In this document: positions 45,792 through 56,663 of the stretch, one piece after another | How positions within the stretch are numbered: the first letter of the stretch is position 1 | How the letters are laid out: each line of letters starts with the position of its first letter | Assembly (NCBI RefSeq): GCF_004364935.1 | Contig: NZ_SOBT01000008.1 | Coordinates: forward strand, 2,359,534 to 2,423,533 | Length of the DNA stretch: 64,000 nt | Source: Panacagrimonas perspica | GTDB taxonomy: Bacteria > Pseudomonadota > Gammaproteobacteria > Nevskiales > Nevskiaceae | Direction of reading: 5' to 3' | Notes under the pieces: generated by a model | The model's database searches: none | Told to the model about the DNA's origin: nothing | Seen by the model: only the letters and a program-made list of their open reading frames with translations | Made by a program: the position numbers and the translations under genes

Positions 45792-46265
45792 ATGGACCTG
45801 CGCAAGATCAAGACGCTGATCGACCTCGTGGAGCAATCGGGGATCTCGGAGCTGGAGGTCAAGGAAGGCGAGGAATCGGTGCGCATCAGCCGCAACAGCG
45901 GGCCGATCACGCAATACATCTCCGGTCCGGGACCCGCCGCCGGCTCGTACGCGCCCCCGGCACCGGCCGCAGTCGCAGCGCCGGTGGCACAGGCGGCTCC
46001 CGTCGCCGCGGCGAAACCCGAAGTGGATACGCGCCACATCGTGCGCGCACCGATGGTCGGCACGTTCTACCGGCAGCCCTCGCCGGGCGCGCGCGCGTTC
46101 GTGGAGATCGGCCAGACCGTCAAGGCCGGCCAGACGCTGTGCATCATCGAGGCGATGAAGATGCTCAACCAGATCGAGTCCGACAAGGCGGGCGTCGTCG
46201 CCGAGATCCTGGTGGCCAACGAGAACGCGGTGGAGTTCGACCAGCCGCTGTTCGTGATCGAGTAG
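45792..46265 (+). CDS. accB: Biotin carboxyl carrier protein of acetyl-CoA carboxylase
   Basis: A 157-residue BCCP. The biotinylated lysine is in [13 protein letters not shown], preceded by the thumb and barrel segment [13 protein letters not shown]. An Ala/Pro-rich linker (residues about 45-78) joins the N-terminal domain. It carries CO2 in fatty-acid synthesis with AccC, encoded 12 bases downstream. The ATG at 45792 lies five bases after the aroQ stop, with GAAAAAGGGG upstream. Confidence 0.97.
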   Translation: MDLRKIKTLIDLVEQSGISELEVKEGEESVRISRNSGPITQYISGPGPAAGSYAPPAPAAVAAPVAQAAPVAAAKPEVDTRHIVRAPMVGTFYRQPSPGARAFVEIGQTVKAGQTLCIIEAMKMLNQIESDKAGVVAEILVANENAVEFDQPLFVIE

Positions 46266-46277
46266 GCGGCCGTCTCG

Positions 46278-47636
<1,359 letters not shown>

Positions 47637-47665
47637 GCCCCCTTTCACTCCATCTCATTTCTCCC

Positions 47666-48676
47666 GTGCCGACGAAACCCGTTTTCCTGACGCAGTTCCT
47701 TATCGAAGAGATGCGCGAGCACGGCGAGCAGATGCCTGATTTGCGCCTGCTCATCGAGGTGGTGACACGCGCTTGCAAGCGCATTTCGATCGCCATCGGC
47801 AAGGGTGCACTCGGCGGGGTGCTGGGCGAGGCCGGTACCGGCAACATCCAGGGCGAGGCGCAGAAGAAGCTGGACGTGCTGTCCAACGACATCCTGATGG
47901 AGGCCAACGAGTGGGGCGGGCATCTCGCCGCATTGGCCTCGGAGGAGATGGACGAGGCGGTCATGATCCCCGAGCAGTTCCCGAAGGGCGGGTATCTGCT
48001 GCTGTTCGATCCGCTCGACGGCTCGAGCAACATCGACGTCAACATTTCGGTGGGCACCATCTTCTCGGTGCTGCGCGCGCCGCGACGTCCGACTGGGCCG
48101 CTGGAGGAGTCGTTCCTGCAGGCGGGCACGCAGCAGGTCTGCGCCGGCTACGCGCTGTACGGTCCGAGCACGCAGCTGGTCCTGACGATCGGCACCGGCG
48201 TCCACGTGTTCACGCTGGACCGCGAACTCGGCAGCTTCGTGCTGACGCAGCGCGACCTGCGCATCCCCGCCGACACGCAGGAATTCTCGATCAACGCCTC
48301 GAATGCACGCCATTGGGAGGCGCCGGTCAAGCGCTACATCGATGAATGCCTGGCCGGCAAGGACGGACCGCGCGGCAAGGACTTCAACATGCGCTGGGTC
48401 GCATCGATGGTGTCCGACGTGCACCGCATCCTGACGCGCGGCGGCGTCTTCATGTACCCGCTCGACGCCAAGACCAAGGCCCAGGGCGGCAAGCTGCGCC
48501 TGATGTACGAAGCCAACCCGATGAGCATGTTGATCGAGCAGGCGGGCGGCGCGGCGAGCACCGGCCGCGAACGGATTCTGGCGATCAAGCCGGGCAAGCT
48601 GCACCAGCGCGTGCCAGTGATCATGGGCTCGAAGAACGAGGTCGAGCGCGTCGCGTCGTATCACGCCGGCGGCTGA
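47666..48676 (+). CDS. fbp: Fructose-1,6-bisphosphatase class I
   Basis: A 336-residue class I FBPase. The metal/phosphate site [21 protein letters not shown] and the [11 protein letters not shown] and [15 protein letters not shown] blocks are intact. It hydrolyses fructose 1,6-bisphosphate in gluconeogenesis. The GTG start at 47666 lies 29 bases after accC without a good ribosome binding site. The adjacent PPi-dependent phosphofructokinase catalyses the reversible opposite step. Confidence 0.95.
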   Translation: MPTKPVFLTQFLIEEMREHGEQMPDLRLLIEVVTRACKRISIAIGKGALGGVLGEAGTGNIQGEAQKKLDVLSNDILMEANEWGGHLAALASEEMDEAVMIPEQFPKGGYLLLFDPLDGSSNIDVNISVGTIFSVLRAPRRPTGPLEESFLQAGTQQVCAGYALYGPSTQLVLTIGTGVHVFTLDRELGSFVLTQRDLRIPADTQEFSINASNARHWEAPVKRYIDECLAGKDGPRGKDFNMRWVASMVSDVHRILTRGGVFMYPLDAKTKAQGGKLRLMYEANPMSMLIEQAGGAASTGRERILAIKPGKLHQRVPVIMGSKNEVERVASYHAGG

Positions 48677-48828
48677 GCCAGCGACCGGACGCGTCACGCC
48701 GGTACGGCCCTGGCCGCACCGGATCTTGCATCGAGAGTCGCGCAGGCTGGGCAGGCTGTTGCTCCCGCCTTCCATCCTTCACGCCTTTGCGCTAAATCTC
48801 TCGCAGCCATACGTCCGCCGGAGCGACC

Positions 48829-50091
48829 ATGCCCCGCAATGCCCTCTACGCCCAGTCCGGCGGCGTCACCGCGGTCATCAACGTTTCGGCGCAGGGCGTC
48901 ATCGAGACGGCGCGCCAGCATCCGCAACATTTCGGAAAGCTCTATGCCGGCCGCAACGGCATCATCGGCGCGCTGACCGAAGACCTGATCGACACCTCGC
49001 TGGAATCCGACGCCGCCATCGCCGCGCTGCGTCACACCCCGGCCGGCGCATTCGGGTCGTGCCGGCACAAGCTCAAGGGCCTGGACAAGAATCGCGCGGA
49101 GTACGAACGCCTGATCGAGGTGTTCAAGGCGCATGACATCGGCACCTTCTTCTACAACGGTGGCGGCGACAGCGCCGACACCTGCCTGAAGGTCAGCCAG
49201 CTCGGCGAGACGCTCGGCTATCCCGTCCAGGCGATCCACGTGCCCAAGACGATGGACAACGATCTGCCGCTCACCGATTGCTGTCCGGGATTCGGATCGG
49301 TGGCCAAGTACACCGCCGTGTCGATCCGCGAAGCAGGCTTCGACGTCGAGAGCATGGCCAAGACCTCGACCAAGGTCTTCATCCTCGAAGTCATGGGACG
49401 CCACGCCGGCTGGACCGCGGCGGCCGGAGGCCTCGCCTCCGAGAACGAAGGCGAAGCACCGCAGGTGATCCTGTTTCCCGAGATCGTGTTCGACGAAGAC
49501 AAGTTCCTGGCCGCCGTCGACGCGAGCGTGAAGCAGCATGGCTCGTGTTCGATCGTCGCCAGCGAGGGCATCCGGCTCGCGTCGGGCAAGTTCGTTTCGG
49601 AAGCTGGCGGTGCGGATGCCTTCGGCCACACGCAGCTCGGCGGCCTGGCGCCGCTGCTCGCCAGGCTCGTCGGCGACCGCCTCAAGTACAAGCAGCACTA
49701 CGCGGTGGCCGACTACCTCATGCGCGCGGCGCGTCACATCGCCAGCGCCACCGATGTCGAGCAGTCGTACGCGGTCGGCAAGGCCGCGGTGGAACTGGCG
49801 GTGGCCGGCAAGTCGGGCGTGATGGCGACCATAGAACGGCAGTCCGACTCGCCCTATGTCTGGACGACGGGCGAGGCACCGCTCGATCAGGTCGCCAATG
49901 TCGAGAAGAAGATGCCGCGCGATTTCATCAGCGCGGACGGCTTTCACATCACCGACGCCTGTCGGCGTTACCTGGCGCCGCTGATCGCGGGCGAGGACTA
50001 CCCGCCGTATCGCAACGGGCTGCCGGACTACGTGCGCCTTCGCAATGCCGCAGTCCCGAAGAAGCTGCCGACTTTCACCGTGACGAAATGA
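48829..50091 (+). CDS. pfp: Diphosphate-fructose-6-phosphate 1-phosphotransferase
   Basis: A 420-residue phosphofructokinase of the PPi-dependent group. FYNGGGDSADTCLKVSQ replaces the GGDGS ATP motif, and VPKTMDNDLPLTD binds fructose 6-phosphate; VMGRHAGWTAAAGGLA follows. The Asp in the first motif marks PPi as phosphoryl donor. It allows reversible glycolysis using pyrophosphate. Together with fbp it controls fructose-bisphosphate flux. GCCGGAGCGACC precedes the ATG. The stop overlaps the next ATG (ATGA). Confidence 0.93.
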   Translation: MPRNALYAQSGGVTAVINVSAQGVIETARQHPQHFGKLYAGRNGIIGALTEDLIDTSLESDAAIAALRHTPAGAFGSCRHKLKGLDKNRAEYERLIEVFKAHDIGTFFYNGGGDSADTCLKVSQLGETLGYPVQAIHVPKTMDNDLPLTDCCPGFGSVAKYTAVSIREAGFDVESMAKTSTKVFILEVMGRHAGWTAAAGGLASENEGEAPQVILFPEIVFDEDKFLAAVDASVKQHGSCSIVASEGIRLASGKFVSEAGGADAFGHTQLGGLAPLLARLVGDRLKYKQHYAVADYLMRAARHIASATDVEQSYAVGKAAVELAVAGKSGVMATIERQSDSPYVWTTGEAPLDQVANVEKKMPRDFISADGFHITDACRRYLAPLIAGEDYPPYRNGLPDYVRLRNAAVPKKLPTFTVTK

Positions 50092-50570
50092 GCCGCCCGG
50101 TCCCCATGGACCTGGGCTTTCTCCGCGGCGGGCTGTCGATCAGCCTGGCCGCCGCCGATTCGCACGGGATCGCCACGCTCTGCCGCGTACTGGGTTGCCA
50201 CTTCGAGGACAGCGGACGCGTGCTGAACCTGATCGTCGACCTCGACAAGGCCGCCGAAGCCCTCGCCTGCATCGAGACCACGCGACGTGTTGCGGTGACG
50301 TTCTCGCATCCGATCACCAATCGAACGTTGCAGTTCAAGGGCTGCGACGCACAGATCGTACCGGTGCAGAGCGCCGATCTCGATCTATGCCGGGTTCACA
50401 CCCGGGACTTCGCCGCGGTCCTGGGGGTGTACGGCTGGACGCACGAGTACGTCGACACGCTGCTCGACGTGCGCGAAGGCCACGTGGCCTGCGTGCGCTT
50501 CTCGCCCGATGCCGCGTTCGAGCAGACGCCCGGCCCGCAAGCCGGCGTGCGCATGGAACCCGGAACGTGA
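50088..50570 (+). CDS. FMN-binding split-barrel-like protein
   Basis: A 160-residue protein with a PNPOx-like split-barrel pattern: GIATLCRVLGCHFEDSGRVLNLIVD, then VAVTFSHPITNRTLQFKGCDAQIV, as in pyridoxamine-phosphate-oxidase-like and heme-utilisation proteins. No clear FMN or PLP contact residues can be assigned. Its ATG at 50088 overlaps the pfp TGA (ATGA), and its own TGA overlaps the next gene's GTG, so the three are translationally coupled. A role in sensing or controlling the PPi-PFK step is inference from that arrangement. Confidence 0.7.
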   Translation: MSRPVPMDLGFLRGGLSISLAAADSHGIATLCRVLGCHFEDSGRVLNLIVDLDKAAEALACIETTRRVAVTFSHPITNRTLQFKGCDAQIVPVQSADLDLCRVHTRDFAAVLGVYGWTHEYVDTLLDVREGHVACVRFSPDAAFEQTPGPQAGVRMEPGT

Positions 50571-51901
50571 CGCACACGGTGGGGCTGGATCAGGTTCGCG
50601 ATTGCTTCGAGGGCGGCGTGCCGCCGATTCTGGCCACCTGCGGCGCCGATGGCGTGCCGAACATCACCTTGGTTTCGCAGATCGAATACGTCGATCGCAG
50701 CCATGTGGCGCTGTCGTTCCAGTTCTTCAACAAGACGCGCGAGAACATCCTCGCCAATCCTTCGGCGACGGTGATGGTCACGCATGCACAGACCGCGGAG
50801 GCCTGGCGGCTGCGGCTGCATTACCTGCGCACGGAAAGCGCAGGGCCGCTGTTCGAGCGCATGCGCGCCAAGCTCGCCGGCATCGCGTCCCAGACCGGCA
50901 TGTCGGATGTGTTCCGGCTGCTCGGCTCGGATCTCTATCGCGTGGCATCGATCGAACGCGTTCCCGGACGCAGCCTGCCGCCGGCGCCGGCCGGGCCGCC
51001 GCCGCTGGTGGCGCTGCGCAACGGCGTCGAACGCTTGGCGGCCTGCGCCGACCTCGAGCGCCTGTTCGACGAGACCCTGTCGGTGCTGCAGCGCGAGTTC
51101 GACATCGGCCATAGCCTGCTGCTGATCAGCGATGCGCCGGGTGCGCGCCTGTACGCAGTGGCCAGCCGTGGCTTCGTCGATTCCGGCATCGGCACCGAGA
51201 TCGCGCTGGGCGACGGCGTGATTGGCGTGTCGGCGCGAGAGCGCACGCCGATCCGCATCACCCACACGAGCAGCGAGTACGCGTACGTACGCGCCGTACG
51301 CGACAGCGGACGTCAGCCCGGCCACGACACCAGCACCGAGATCCCCTTCCCCGGACTGCCCGACGCGCAGAGTCAGCTCGCGGTGCCGCTGCTGGATCGT
51401 GGCCAGTGCCTGGGTGTGCTCTACGTGGAGAGCAGCCGACCCAGCCGCTTCCGCTACGTCGAAGAAGACCTGCTGTGCGTGCTCGCCGCCCAGCTCAGTG
51501 CGCGCATCGCGCTACTGCGGCTGCAGGAAGACGACGCACTGGCGACTGGCAGCGCGCCGTCACCGACACCGGAAGGTCCGCCGCTGCAGCTGCGACGCTT
51601 CGCCGAGAACGACAGCGTGTTCGTCGGCGACGAATACCTGATCAAGGGCGTGGCCGGCGCGCTGCTGTGGAAATTGCTGCGCGATCACGCCGGCGGCCGC
51701 CGCGATTTCACGACGCGCGAACTGCGCCTGGATCCGAACCTGCGCCTCCCCGAGATCGTCGACAATCTCGACACGCGCCTGATTCTGCTGACGCGCCGCC
51801 TGGCCGAGCGCTGCCCGTGGATCGCGCTCGACAAGACCGGGCGCGGCCGCTTCCGCCTGCGCGTGGAGCGGCCGCTGCAACTGGTGGAAGTCAGTCGCTG
51901 A
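50567..51901 (+). CDS. Split-barrel, GAF and C-terminal domain protein
   Basis: A 444-residue multidomain protein. Residues 1-130 form a PNPOx-like barrel (ILATCGADGVPNITLVSQIEY, FFNKTRENILANPSATVMV). Residues about 150-320 form a GAF domain (ADLERLFDETLSVLQREFDI, QLAVPLLDRGQCLGVLYVES). The last ~100 residues are a helical-strand domain (FVGDEYLIKGVAGALLWKLL, ending RFRLRVERPLQLVEV) resembling a winged-helix/output module. It starts with a GTG overlapping the preceding stop (GTGA). Its domain set suits a redox or ligand sensor of this carbon-metabolism operon; the ligand and output are unknown. Confidence 0.78.
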   Translation: MTHTVGLDQVRDCFEGGVPPILATCGADGVPNITLVSQIEYVDRSHVALSFQFFNKTRENILANPSATVMVTHAQTAEAWRLRLHYLRTESAGPLFERMRAKLAGIASQTGMSDVFRLLGSDLYRVASIERVPGRSLPPAPAGPPPLVALRNGVERLAACADLERLFDETLSVLQREFDIGHSLLLISDAPGARLYAVASRGFVDSGIGTEIALGDGVIGVSARERTPIRITHTSSEYAYVRAVRDSGRQPGHDTSTEIPFPGLPDAQSQLAVPLLDRGQCLGVLYVESSRPSRFRYVEEDLLCVLAAQLSARIALLRLQEDDALATGSAPSPTPEGPPLQLRRFAENDSVFVGDEYLIKGVAGALLWKLLRDHAGGRRDFTTRELRLDPNLRLPEIVDNLDTRLILLTRRLAERCPWIALDKTGRGRFRLRVERPLQLVEVSR

Positions 51902-51913
51902 CCGGCCGCAGCA

Positions 51914-52582
51914 CTAAGCCAGGCTCATCGTCGTGGCGAGCTTGTTCCACTCCCGCGGAAGCAGCAGGTCGCGCAGCATGTTCATCACGCCCTGGAACGC
52001 CTCGCCCGGCATGCCCTGGCGCATGCCGCCGAGCATCTCGGCGCGCTGCGCGGGGCTGGCGTAGGGCAGCATCCACGGCAACAGCAGCTGCATCATCTCC
52101 GGCTTCACCGAAGCCACGAGCCGCTGCTCGATACCCATGATCTCGGCGTCGGTGTACGCGGACCACAGCACGGAATTGTTGTAACGCTCCTCGATCTCCA
52201 TGTGCTCGAAGTTCTCGGCGACGAATCCTGCCAGCGCGCGGTACAACTCGTCGCCCGCCTGCTGTCGCGCACCGTTGGCGGATTCGCCGACGCGCGCGGC
52301 CATGCGGCCGAGCTCTTCGATGTGACGCAGATGGTCGCGATGATCGCCGGAGGTCTGCGCGCTCGAACCCGGGCGGCGTTCCTCCATGGCGGGATGGATG
52401 AAGCCATCCTCGTGCTCGAGATGCGCGGCGCAGCAGGCGAGCAGTTCTTGCACCTGCGCGAGCGTGGTCCCGCGGTCCTCGGCGTCCTCCCAGTCGACGC
52501 GGCCGACGCGGGTCAGCGTCTGGCCCATGAAGGCCCGCAGGCCCTTGTGGATGACGGCGTAGATGTCGGCGCGTTGCTGCAT
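51914..52582 (-). CDS. Hemerythrin-domain protein
   Basis: A 222-residue protein of the HHE/hemerythrin family. Candidate iron ligands are His in AAHLEHEDGFIHPAM, the RDHLRHIEELG helix and FVAENFEHMEIEERYNN with Glu. Hemerythrin-like proteins bind oxygen, sense redox state or protect Fe-S proteins. The ATG at 52582 follows CGGGAGAACC. It is transcribed toward the end of the GAF protein gene and stands alone. No signal peptide is seen, so it is likely cytoplasmic. The specific role is unknown. Confidence 0.82.
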   Translation of the reverse strand: MQQRADIYAVIHKGLRAFMGQTLTRVGRVDWEDAEDRGTTLAQVQELLACCAAHLEHEDGFIHPAMEERRPGSSAQTSGDHRDHLRHIEELGRMAARVGESANGARQQAGDELYRALAGFVAENFEHMEIEERYNNSVLWSAYTDAEIMGIEQRLVASVKPEMMQLLLPWMLPYASPAQRAEMLGGMRQGMPGEAFQGVMNMLRDLLLPREWNKLATTMSLA

Positions 52583-52750
52583 GTCGGTTCTCCCGGAAGG
52601 TGTTGCGGCGGAACTGCCGCTTGCCGACCAGCTTAGGAACCGCACCTCGGAGTCGCTGCTAAAACGCGCTTAAGGGTTTGCTAAGAACTCGCTAAGGGGC
52701 CGCGGTTCGTGATGCGGCGCACGCATCGCTCGTCGAGGCCGCTTCGTCTC

Positions 52751-52817
52751 GTAGCCCGGACGAAGTCCGGGGTCGCGCCCGATCTGCACCAGAAACCCCG
52801 GACTTCGTCCGGGCTAC
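52751..52817. repeat. REP-like palindrome, GTAGCCCGGAC subtype
   Basis: Exact gtagcccggacgaagtccgg and cttcgtccgggctac arms. It lies between the end of the Ig-repeat lipoprotein gene (52848, minus) and the start of the hemerythrin gene. Confidence 0.9.
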
Positions 52818-52847
52818 GGGCGCGTCAGCGCCCGTAGCCCGCGATCT

Positions 52848-55800
52848 TTACAGCAGACCTCGCGACAGGGTCGCCGTCGCCGCCACCGCGCCGCGCGTCG
52901 CACTGATCGTCGTCGTGATGGGCAGCAGACCGGCGATGACCGTCGCGAGACCCTGCGTCCCGGCCTGATTGCTGATCGTGGCGACGCTCGCCTCGGAAGA
53001 CGCCCAGGTGACCTGTTCCGTGATCGGCAGCGTGCTGCCGTCGGAGAAGGTTCCAACCGCCACGAACTGCTGCGTGCTGCCCGACGGTCGGAATACCGAT
53101 CCCGGCGTCACCGCAATCGACGTGAGGGTCGCCGCCGTCACGGTCACGCCGGTCTGCCCGACGATGTTGGTGCCGGCGCCGTTCGACAAGGTCGCCCTGA
53201 TCGTCGAGCCTCCGACCGCGGTGCCGCTCACCACGCCCTTGAACCCGCTGGCGTTGCTGACGGGCGCGATGGCAGGAGCGGTCGAGGTCCAGAGGACCTG
53301 CGTGGTGACATCCTGCTCGCTGCCATTCGAGTACACGCCCAACGCGGTGTACTGGCGCGCGAAGCCGATCGGCAACGTCGCGGCGGCAGGCGTCACGCGA
53401 ATCTCCGTCAGCAGCGCCGACACGACCGTGAGCGTCATTGCGCCATCGATCATCGTGTCGGGATCGGTGGCGGTGATCGTGGCCGCTCCCGTCGTCGCGG
53501 CAGCCGTGGCCAGGCCCTTGCTGCCGGTCGCATTGCTGACCGATGCGATGGACGGATCCACGGTGGCCCAGGTGACCTCGGTCGTGATGTTCCGGGTCGA
53601 GCCGTCGGAGTACGTGCCCGTCGCCGTGAGCTGGCGCGTGCCGCCGAACACCACCGTGGCCGCGGCCGGCGTGACCTGGATGGACCGCAGCACGATCGGC
53701 GTCACGATGAACGACGTCGAACCGACGACCGCTCCGCTGATGCTCGTCGCGCTGATCGTCGTCGTGCCCGTGGCCCTGGCCGTTGCAAGTCCGCGCGAAC
53801 CCGTCACGTTGCTGATCGTCGCCACGCTGGTCTGGCTGCTGGCCCAAGTGACGAGACCACTGAGGTTCGCCGTCGAGCCGTCCGAATACGTGCCGGTCGC
53901 CGTGAACGCCTGCTCGGCGCCGACCGGGACGCTCGCGTCGGCCGGCGTCACGTCGATCGTCTGCAAGACGGCTGCCGTCACCCTGAGCGTGGTCGAGGCA
54001 GTGACGCCGTTCCGCGTCGCGGTGATGGTCGTCGTTCCGGCCTGGATGCCTGTTGCGCGTCCCTGCGTCATGGCGCCCGCATCGTTGCTGATCGTCGCCA
54101 CGGCCGGGCTCGAACTGCTCCACGTCACCGAGGTGGTGATGTCGCGTGCCACCTCGTCGGTGAATGTGCCGGTAGCCGTGAACGCCTGCGTCAGGCCCTT
54201 GGCCACGATCGGATTCACCGGCGTGATCTCGATGGCGGTCAGCGCCGCGTCCGCAACCGTCAGCACCGTCTGGCCGGTCGTGGGCCCGATCGACGCGGAA
54301 ACCGTCGTCGTCCCGGTCGCGATCGAACTCGCCAGGCCATGGCTGCCATCGGCATTGCTGATGGTCGCCACGGCTTCGTCGGAAGAAGCCCAGGTGACGC
54401 GATCGGTCACGTTCAACGTGCTCGAATCCGAGAACGTGGCGATGGCCGTGAACGGTTGCTCGAGGCCGAGCGCGATCGAGGGATTCGCCGGCGTCACGCC
54501 GATGGCGGTGATGGTGACCACGTTGACATTCAGCGTGGTCGAACCTTGCGCATCGCCGAGCGTCGCGGTGATCGTCGTCTGCCCTTCAGCCACACCGGTC
54601 GCGATGCCCTTGTCGGCGGCCGCATTGCCGATCGTTGCAAGCGCGGGGTCGCCGGACGTCCAGCTCACCTCGGTCGTGATGTCGCGGGTCGTGGCGTCAC
54701 TGAGCCGGGCCGTCGCCTGGAACGCGCGCTCGAATCCGACGCCGACATTGGCATTCTTCGGCGTGACGTCGATGGACACGAGCAGCGCATCGGTCACCGT
54801 CATCGTGGCGGTGCCGTTGATTCCGCTCCGTGTCGCAGTGATGGTCGTCGTTCCGACCTGGACCGCGGTTGCGCGTCCCTGCGTCATGGCGCCGGCGTCG
54901 TTGCTGATCGTGGCCACGGCCGGGCTCGAACTGCTCCACGTCACCGAGGTGGTGATGTCGCGCGCCACCTCATCGGTGAACCGGCCTGTGGCCGTGAATG
55001 ACTGCGTCAGGCCTTTGGCCACGGTCAGATTCGTCGGCGTGATCTCGATCGCGGTCAGCGCCGCATCCGCAACGGTCAGCACGGTCTGGCCCGTGGTGGT
55101 CCCGATCGAAGCCGAGACAGTCGTCGTCCCGGTGGCGAGCGAACTGGCCAGGCCGCGGCTGCCATCGGCATTGCTGATGCTGGCCACGGTCACGTTGGAA
55201 GACGCCCAGATCACGCGGTCGGTCACGTTGAGCGTGCTCGCGTCCGAAAACGTGGCGATGGCCGTGAACAGCTGATCGAGGCCGAGTGCGATCGACGGAT
55301 TCGCCGGCGTCACACCGATGGCGGTAAGCGTGACAGCCGTGACGTTCAGGGCGGTCGAACCTTCCACGTTGCCAAGCTTCGCGGTGATCGTCGTCGGCCC
55401 TGCGGCCACACCGGTCGCGATGCCCTTGTCGGCAGCCGCGTTACCGATCGTTGCACGCGCCGTGTTGCTGGACGTCCAGCTCACCTCGGTGGTGACGTCG
55501 CGGGTCGTGCCGTTGCTGAGCCGGGCCGTCGCCTGATAGGGGCGCGCGAAGCCGACGGCGACATTGGCGTTCTTCGGCGTGACGTCGATGGACACGATGC
55601 CTGTATTGGTCACCGTCATCGTGACGGCGCCCCTGACGCCCATCACCTCGGCACTGATCTGCGTGGCGCCGGCGAGGCGAGCGGTCGCAAGGCCCTTGGA
55701 ACCGGCGGCATCGCTGATCGTGGCGCGTCCCGGCAACGAAGAAATCCAGGTCGCGGTCGTGGTGACGTCTCGCGTCGTGGAATCGCTGAACGTCACCGTC

Positions 55801-56522
55801 GCGGTGAACTGCTGCGTGCCGCCGACGGGGACCGCCGGATTGAACGGTGTCACCGTCAGACTGGTCGCCAGTGCCGACGTGACCGTCACCGTCGCACTCT
55901 GCGTGAGCGACATCGCAGTGGCGGATATCACCGAGCTGCCCGGGTCGATCGCCGTCACGAGTCCCGTCGAGTTTACGGTGGCCACGGCGGGTCGGGCCGT
56001 GGTCCACGTCGCGCTGTTGGTCACATCCTGCTGCGTCCCGTCGGAGAAGAACATCGTCGCCGCGAGCTGGCGAACGCCCCCATCCGGAATGAAGGGATTG
56101 GTCGGTGTGACCGAAAGGCTCACCGGCGTCGCGGGCGTCACCGTCACGGCGGCGGTGACGCTCGCGCCCTGGAAGGTCGCTGACACCGACGTGCTTCCGG
56201 CCCTGATGCCGCGCAGCAGTCCTTTGTTCACAGCAGCATTGCCAACCGATGCAACGGCCGCGTTTTCAGGCGTCCAATTGGCCGTGCTCGTGACGTTCTG
56301 CGTCGTTCCGTCGGAATACACGGCGGTGGCCGTGAGCTGCTGCGTCGTGCCGATCGCCACCGAAACGGTCGCAGGCGAAATCTCGACACGCACGAGCGTC
56401 GCTTCGGGATCGTCTCCACCATTGCCGCCCCCGCCCCCGCCTCCGCCGCAGGCACCCAACAGAAGGGCCAGCATCAACATCCAGGAAAAACGAGCCTGCA
56501 GCAGCGAGCCTGACGAGATCAT
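52848..56522 (-). CDS. Giant lipoprotein with 13 Ig-like (Big_2-type) repeats
   Basis: A 1224-residue lipoprotein. The signal (MLMLALLLGAC) ends in a lipobox followed by an eight-glycine run. Thirteen ~90-residue Ig-like units follow; each starts near I-x-V-T-P, has FTATGTFSDG-like and DVTT-V-W-SS strands and ends with TTTI-A-x-G. Units 4-6 and 7-9 are near copies of each other with an 816-base period. Big_2 repeats are common in adhesins and surface proteins. No Ca-binding catalytic or anchoring domain is seen at the C-terminus (ending TLSRGLL). The ATG at 56522 is preferred because it places the signal sequence first. It lies downstream of an AAA+ gene on the same strand. Confidence 0.9.
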   Translation of the reverse strand: MISSGSLLQARFSWMLMLALLLGACGGGGGGGGNGGDDPEATLVRVEISPATVSVAIGTTQQLTATAVYSDGTTQNVTSTANWTPENAAVASVGNAAVNKGLLRGIRAGSTSVSATFQGASVTAAVTVTPATPVSLSVTPTNPFIPDGGVRQLAATMFFSDGTQQDVTNSATWTTARPAVATVNSTGLVTAIDPGSSVISATAMSLTQSATVTVTSALATSLTVTPFNPAVPVGGTQQFTATVTFSDSTTRDVTTTATWISSLPGRATISDAAGSKGLATARLAGATQISAEVMGVRGAVTMTVTNTGIVSIDVTPKNANVAVGFARPYQATARLSNGTTRDVTTEVSWTSSNTARATIGNAAADKGIATGVAAGPTTITAKLGNVEGSTALNVTAVTLTAIGVTPANPSIALGLDQLFTAIATFSDASTLNVTDRVIWASSNVTVASISNADGSRGLASSLATGTTTVSASIGTTTGQTVLTVADAALTAIEITPTNLTVAKGLTQSFTATGRFTDEVARDITTSVTWSSSSPAVATISNDAGAMTQGRATAVQVGTTTITATRSGINGTATMTVTDALLVSIDVTPKNANVGVGFERAFQATARLSDATTRDITTEVSWTSGDPALATIGNAAADKGIATGVAEGQTTITATLGDAQGSTTLNVNVVTITAIGVTPANPSIALGLEQPFTAIATFSDSSTLNVTDRVTWASSDEAVATISNADGSHGLASSIATGTTTVSASIGPTTGQTVLTVADAALTAIEITPVNPIVAKGLTQAFTATGTFTDEVARDITTSVTWSSSSPAVATISNDAGAMTQGRATGIQAGTTTITATRNGVTASTTLRVTAAVLQTIDVTPADASVPVGAEQAFTATGTYSDGSTANLSGLVTWASSQTSVATISNVTGSRGLATARATGTTTISATSISGAVVGSTSFIVTPIVLRSIQVTPAAATVVFGGTRQLTATGTYSDGSTRNITTEVTWATVDPSIASVSNATGSKGLATAAATTGAATITATDPDTMIDGAMTLTVVSALLTEIRVTPAAATLPIGFARQYTALGVYSNGSEQDVTTQVLWTSTAPAIAPVSNASGFKGVVSGTAVGGSTIRATLSNGAGTNIVGQTGVTVTAATLTSIAVTPGSVFRPSGSTQQFVAVGTFSDGSTLPITEQVTWASSEASVATISNQAGTQGLATVIAGLLPITTTISATRGAVAATATLSRGLL
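53967..54782. repeat. 816-base repeat, copy 2 (Ig units 7-9)
   Basis: This encodes units 7, 8 and 9 of the Ig-like lipoprotein. It aligns without gaps to 54783-55598 at a period of 816 bases (272 codons), and shares many exact stretches such as the one around 54061 and 54877. Confidence 0.85.
54783..55598. repeat. 816-base repeat, copy 1 (Ig units 4-6)
   Basis: This encodes units 4, 5 and 6 and is the tandem partner of 53967-54782. The copies differ by scattered substitutions, several synonymous, so the duplication is not the newest event. Confidence 0.85.
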
Positions 56523-56663
56523 GAGTAAGAGGGTCTCCACACAATGAACCCATGCCGTGCGCCATGCAGCATCCCCGGGCGCACCGCTGAGCTGAGTCAC
56601 CCTCGACGAGGGGACTCTTGTTAACGAGATGCTACCAATTGCCGGCGTGCGGCTGACGGCATC

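Noticed and set aside
52969-55275. A 768-codon open frame on the plus strand opposite the Ig-repeat gene
   Set aside because: It arises from the codon pattern of the repeat gene. Its product has Val/Thr-rich repeats of the shadow type, no ribosome site and no family match.
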